This document shows positions 61,374 through 64,000 of a stretch of DNA of 64,000 nucleotides, piece by piece (the stretch's first letter is position 1; each line of letters begins with the position of its first letter). The stretch is from Sphingomonas sp. So64.6b. GTDB taxonomy: Bacteria; Pseudomonadota; Alphaproteobacteria; Sphingomonadales; Sphingomonadaceae. The translations under genes and the position numbers were made by a program. The notes under the pieces were generated by a model that did no database searches, had not been told where the DNA came from, and worked only from the letters and a program-made list of their open reading frames with translations. The DNA lies in NCBI RefSeq assembly GCF_014171475.1, contig NZ_CP048817.1, positions 4,742,501-4,806,500 on the forward strand, given 5' to 3'.

Positions 61374-62429
61374 ATGACTGCACCGCCCCTCCACCTCCGC
61401 CCGATCCAGTTTGTCGACACGCCGGTCGGCCGCGATGGCGAGGTCGTGCGGCTTGCCGGCGGGATGCAGTGGTTCGCCGCCTATGAAGTGATCGAAGGCG
61501 GCGCACGGCGTACCGTCCAGATCGCCGATCTCGACCGCGCACTTGGATCCGACGAACGCGCCGCAAAACTCCATCAGGCAATCACCACCCCACGCACGCC
61601 GCTGACGCTCGGCGATCGGGTGCTGCGCTTCGATCAGCCGCTGATCGCCGGCATCCTCAACGTCACGCCCGACAGCTTCTCCGACGGCGGCAAGCATGAT
61701 GACGCGGCAGGCGCCGGTTTCGACATGGCGGTGAAAGGCGCGGCGCTGATCGATGTCGGCGGCGAATCGACTCGTCCCAACGCGCCGACCGTGTGGGAAG
61801 GCGATGAGATCGCCCGCGTCGTCCCGGTGATCCAGAAACTGGCGGGCGGCGGGACATTGGTCTCGATCGATACGCGCAAGGCGGCGGTGATGGAGGCGGC
61901 GCTCAAGGCCGGAGCGGCGATCGTTAATGACGTCTCAGCGCTGCTATGGGATGACCGCGCGCTGGAAATCGTCGCGCGCGCCGGATGCCCGGTGATCCTG
62001 ATGCATTCGCCCGACCCGAAAAAGGGCCCGCATGGCGGCACCGGTTACAAGGCCGTGCTGACCGAAGTCTATGACTGGCTGGAGACGCGCATCGCCGCGG
62101 CGGTCGCGGGCGGGATCGATCGTGCGAAGATCATTGTCGATCCGGGCATCGGTTTCGGTAAGTCGCTGCAGGACAATCTCGCCTTGCTGAATGGTCTTGC
62201 GCTGTTTCATGGCCTTGGCTGCCCGATCATGCTGGGGGCGAGCCGCAAGCGGATGATCGGTGCGCTGTCCAATGAGGCACCAGCGGATCAGCGCTTGGGT
62301 GGCTCGATCGCGCTGGCGATGAAAGGCGTGGAGGCCGGGGTGCAACTGCTCCGCGTGCACGATGTGGCCGAAACCGGTCAGGCGTTGAAGGTCTGGCGCG
62401 GGCTAAAGGATCAGGCTTTGGTTGGATGA
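61374..62429 (+). CDS. folP: Dihydropteroate synthase
   Basis: The 351-residue enzyme has the DHPS signatures LIAGILNVTPDSFSDGG (near residue 95) and DVGGESTRPNAP, plus SIDTRKAAV, INDVSAL-like VNDVSALL and LGASRKRMI. It condenses para-aminobenzoate with dihydropterin pyrophosphate in folate synthesis. It carries an extra N-terminal region of about 85 residues compared with E. coli FolP. A GGAAGGAA site precedes the ATG. It stands alone after the toxin locus. Confidence 0.95.
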   Translation: MTAPPLHLRPIQFVDTPVGRDGEVVRLAGGMQWFAAYEVIEGGARRTVQIADLDRALGSDERAAKLHQAITTPRTPLTLGDRVLRFDQPLIAGILNVTPDSFSDGGKHDDAAGAGFDMAVKGAALIDVGGESTRPNAPTVWEGDEIARVVPVIQKLAGGGTLVSIDTRKAAVMEAALKAGAAIVNDVSALLWDDRALEIVARAGCPVILMHSPDPKKGPHGGTGYKAVLTEVYDWLETRIAAAVAGGIDRAKIIVDPGIGFGKSLQDNLALLNGLALFHGLGCPIMLGASRKRMIGALSNEAPADQRLGGSIALAMKGVEAGVQLLRVHDVAETGQALKVWRGLKDQALVG

Positions 62430-62472
62430 GCTGGAGCGGTTTCGGGCCGAGTTGATCAACTGCTTCCGTTTG

Positions 62473-62562
62473 CCCTGAGCCTGTCGAAGCCTGTCCTGAG
62501 CGCCTGCCTTGGCAGGCCGTCGAAGGGGGCAAGCGCTACGCTTGGGCTTCGACAGGCTCAGC
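62473..62562 (-). repeat. Dispersed palindromic repeat, copy 2
   Basis: CCCTGAGCCTGTCGAAGC through GTCGAAGGGGGC (62473-62530) is nearly the reverse complement of the block at 11161-11217. A second half, GCTTCGACAGGCTCAG (62546-62561), makes a large inverted pair. It lies between the convergent folP and DUF1772 genes and may serve as a terminator. Confidence 0.8.
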
Positions 62563-62588
62563 CCGAACCGCGGCTGGAGTGATTTCAG

Positions 62589-63023
62589 TCAGCTCCAGCC
62601 GCACTGCGCGACGGCATAAATCAGCATCGCCACCACACCGATCGCGGTGCGCCCGGCATGGAGCTGGCCCCAGCGATGCAGCATCGCGATCGTCTCGGGC
62701 GATGCCTGGTCCAGCGGCGTGGCTTTCAGCCGGCCGTTGAGGTTCCAGATGACCAGAAAGGTATAGGCGATCGCCGACAGCATCACGACACCGCCGACGA
62801 TCCACAATATACCGCCATCGATCAGCCCTGCCGCAATACCGAGCAGGCCAGAGATCACCGCAAGCCCCGCCTGCATCACCGTGCCGCGCGCATAAGCGGG
62901 TTTCCACTGCGTCAGTTGCGCGCGTGCGTCGAGATACGCGCGTGCGGGATGTTCGACGGCAAGGATGTAGATCGCGGCGCCCGAAAACAGCGCGGCGGTG
63001 ACGAGTGCGGCGATACCCAGCAT
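62589..63023 (-). CDS. DUF1772 membrane protein
   Basis: The 144-residue protein has four hydrophobic helices with the DUF1772 pattern ALFSGAAIYILAVEHPAR, QWKPAYARGTVMQAGLA and a late LHRWGQLHAGRTAIGVVA segment. The function is unknown. The ATG at 63023 follows GGGAG with good spacing. It is a second member of the family in this window (the other at 38679), with low direct similarity. Confidence 0.82.
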   Translation of the reverse strand: MLGIAALVTAALFSGAAIYILAVEHPARAYLDARAQLTQWKPAYARGTVMQAGLAVISGLLGIAAGLIDGGILWIVGGVVMLSAIAYTFLVIWNLNGRLKATPLDQASPETIAMLHRWGQLHAGRTAIGVVAMLIYAVAQCGWS

Positions 63024-63107
63024 ATAAATGCTCCCGGTTAATGGGAAAGCGGTTGGGCAACAAAGCGACCCAGTTGCGGACATTTGATCTACGCGTACTA
63101 TCGAGCC

Positions 63108-63626
63108 ATGGTCGATCGATATTTACCCTCGTCAGAATTTTTGAATTATATATTGGCAGGTGAGGTCGCATTCGATCTCACCACGCTTGGACAGGCAAAT
63201 TTGAAGTGCCTGCTCACGCTGGTAACCGATGAAGATCGCGCGAACCGCGATTGGGCTGCTTTCCTAATTGCCGGCTTGTCCCTAGACACTGAGGAAATAC
63301 GTCTCGCGCTTATTACGGCTGCCGACGATGCAGACCACGATACTCGAGACGAAGCAATCGTTGGTCTGGCACGGAGAGATCGCGCAGCGGCGCTTGAACG
63401 CCTTCGCCCCCTGCTTGAGGAAGAAATTGGCCTGGTATTGTTGGAGGCTGCCACAATCTTAGGCGACCGCAGCCTCATTTCCGCGCTCAAGGAAATCGAA
63501 AGTTGGGAAGGAGATGACGATGCCGTTCGGGAGCAATTACGGCTCGCGTTAGCTGCGTGTGAAGCTGGGGTGGGGCACGACGTGGCAGGTCACGACCTCG
63601 TCTATCAGCACAGACTCAGCGAGTAA
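63108..63626 (+). CDS. HEAT-repeat-like protein
   Basis: The 172-residue protein has two to three helical HEAT-like repeats (NRDWAAFLIAGLSLDTEEIRLAL, DTRDEAIVGLARRDRAAALERL, EIGLVLLEAATILGDRSLISAL), a protein-protein binding scaffold. It is more AT-rich than its neighbours and has no clear ribosome-binding site. Similar small HEAT proteins occur as immunity or orphan proteins near toxin loci, but no toxin is adjacent here. The start at 63108 (MVDRYLP) is the first ATG. Confidence 0.65.
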   Translation: MVDRYLPSSEFLNYILAGEVAFDLTTLGQANLKCLLTLVTDEDRANRDWAAFLIAGLSLDTEEIRLALITAADDADHDTRDEAIVGLARRDRAAALERLRPLLEEEIGLVLLEAATILGDRSLISALKEIESWEGDDDAVREQLRLALAACEAGVGHDVAGHDLVYQHRLSE

Positions 63627-63691
63627 GCCGAAGGTGTCGGACATCGGCTAACCACCATAGCATCGGGCCTCGCTGTTGATTGGGGCGCGGC

Positions 63692-64000
63692 CTACGAACC
63701 AAACTTCGCCTTCAGCTTCGGCCCGGTCAGCGATTTCAAAGCATCCTTGCCGATCCACCGCTCAGTTCGTTCGTCGGACGCGGCAAGCCGTTCAGCCAGT
63801 TCGGTCGCCGCGCGGTTCAACACGACGTTACGCTCGCCGATTGCGCGCAATGCCCAGCTCACGCCTTTCTTGACGAAGTTGCGCGGGTCGGTCGCCGCCG
63901 CTTCGATCAGCGGCAGGCAGGCGAGGAATGGCGCGTTCGGCGCCTTGCGATCATGCAGCGCGACGCTCGCAAGCAGCGCGAACGCGGCGCGGCGGCCGAA
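63692..64000 (-). CDS. DNA alkylation repair protein, AlkD-like (partial)
   Basis: The last 102 residues of a gene that continues past the window end are visible. They contain NFVKKGVSWALRAIGERN, the conserved helix of AlkC/AlkD-type HEAT-like DNA glycosylases, and ALLASVALHDRKAP. The protein should remove alkylated bases from DNA. It ends with TAG at 63692-63694. The N-terminal part cannot be assessed. Confidence 0.78.
   Translation of the reverse strand, partial: FGRRAAFALLASVALHDRKAPNAPFLACLPLIEAAATDPRNFVKKGVSWALRAIGERNVVLNRAATELAERLAASDERTERWIGKDALKSLTGPKLKAKFGS

Overview
The window is GC-rich, gene-dense bacterial DNA. It most resembles an alphaproteobacterium of the Sphingomonas/Sphingomonadaceae type. 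The supporting signs are three large SusC-free TonB-dependent receptors paired with degradation genes, a CcrM GANTC methylase, an imuA-imuB-dnaE2 SOS cassette behind a GAAC-N7-GAAC (alphaproteobacterial LexA) box, btaAB betaine-lipid genes, and dispersed short hairpin repeats. The organism name is an inference. No rRNA, tRNA, CRISPR array, prophage or insertion sequence was seen.

Region 1 (1-11.1 kb): a minus-strand, translationally coupled aromatic-type catabolic operon (FAD hydroxylase, VOC dioxygenase-like protein, fumarylacetoacetase-family hydrolase, fused SnoaL-like protein, cyclase-family hydrolase) lies behind a LysR gene. Divergent from it are a TonB receptor, an MFS carrier and an SDR, followed by a sulfite-oxidase-like protein. 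Region 2 (11.2-21.8 kb): an organosulfur scavenging operon (aldo/keto reductase, TauD-like dioxygenase, SsuA/C/B-type ABC transporter, LLM flavin monooxygenase, nitroreductase-type flavin enzyme) faces a second TonB receptor. Two copies of one palindromic element sit at the two divergent promoters.

Region 3 (21.9-36.8 kb) is the most interesting part. A XRE-cupin regulator faces two consecutive operons that share a duplicated promoter/operator. Together they encode three beta-lactamase-fold serine hydrolases, a dipeptide-epimerase-like enolase-family enzyme (DgcA-like), a POT peptide carrier, two M19 dipeptidases (one with a lost metal site), a third TonB receptor, a DUF1611 protein (DgcN-like D-glutamate N-acetyltransferase family) and a YkvI-type membrane carrier. 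I read this as a regulon for uptake and breakdown of peptides containing D-amino acids, probably D-glutamate.

Region 4 (36.8-54.3 kb) holds housekeeping and stress genes: UBP zinc finger, RNase HI-like protein, PAS-GGDEF cyclase, a TetR-controlled pair, the SOS mutasome, btaAB with a putative Pho box, a GntR regulator, nitroreductase, an intact POT carrier, an unusual cloverleaf-like DNA repeat, NnrU-like protein and a dicarboxylate symporter. Region 5 (54.4-64 kb) carries glmM-DUF1272-thiD-rnhB, ccrM with a GANTC-rich promoter, an AT-richer polymorphic toxin/immunity pair, folP, DUF1772, a HEAT-repeat protein and the end of a DNA-alkylation-repair gene.
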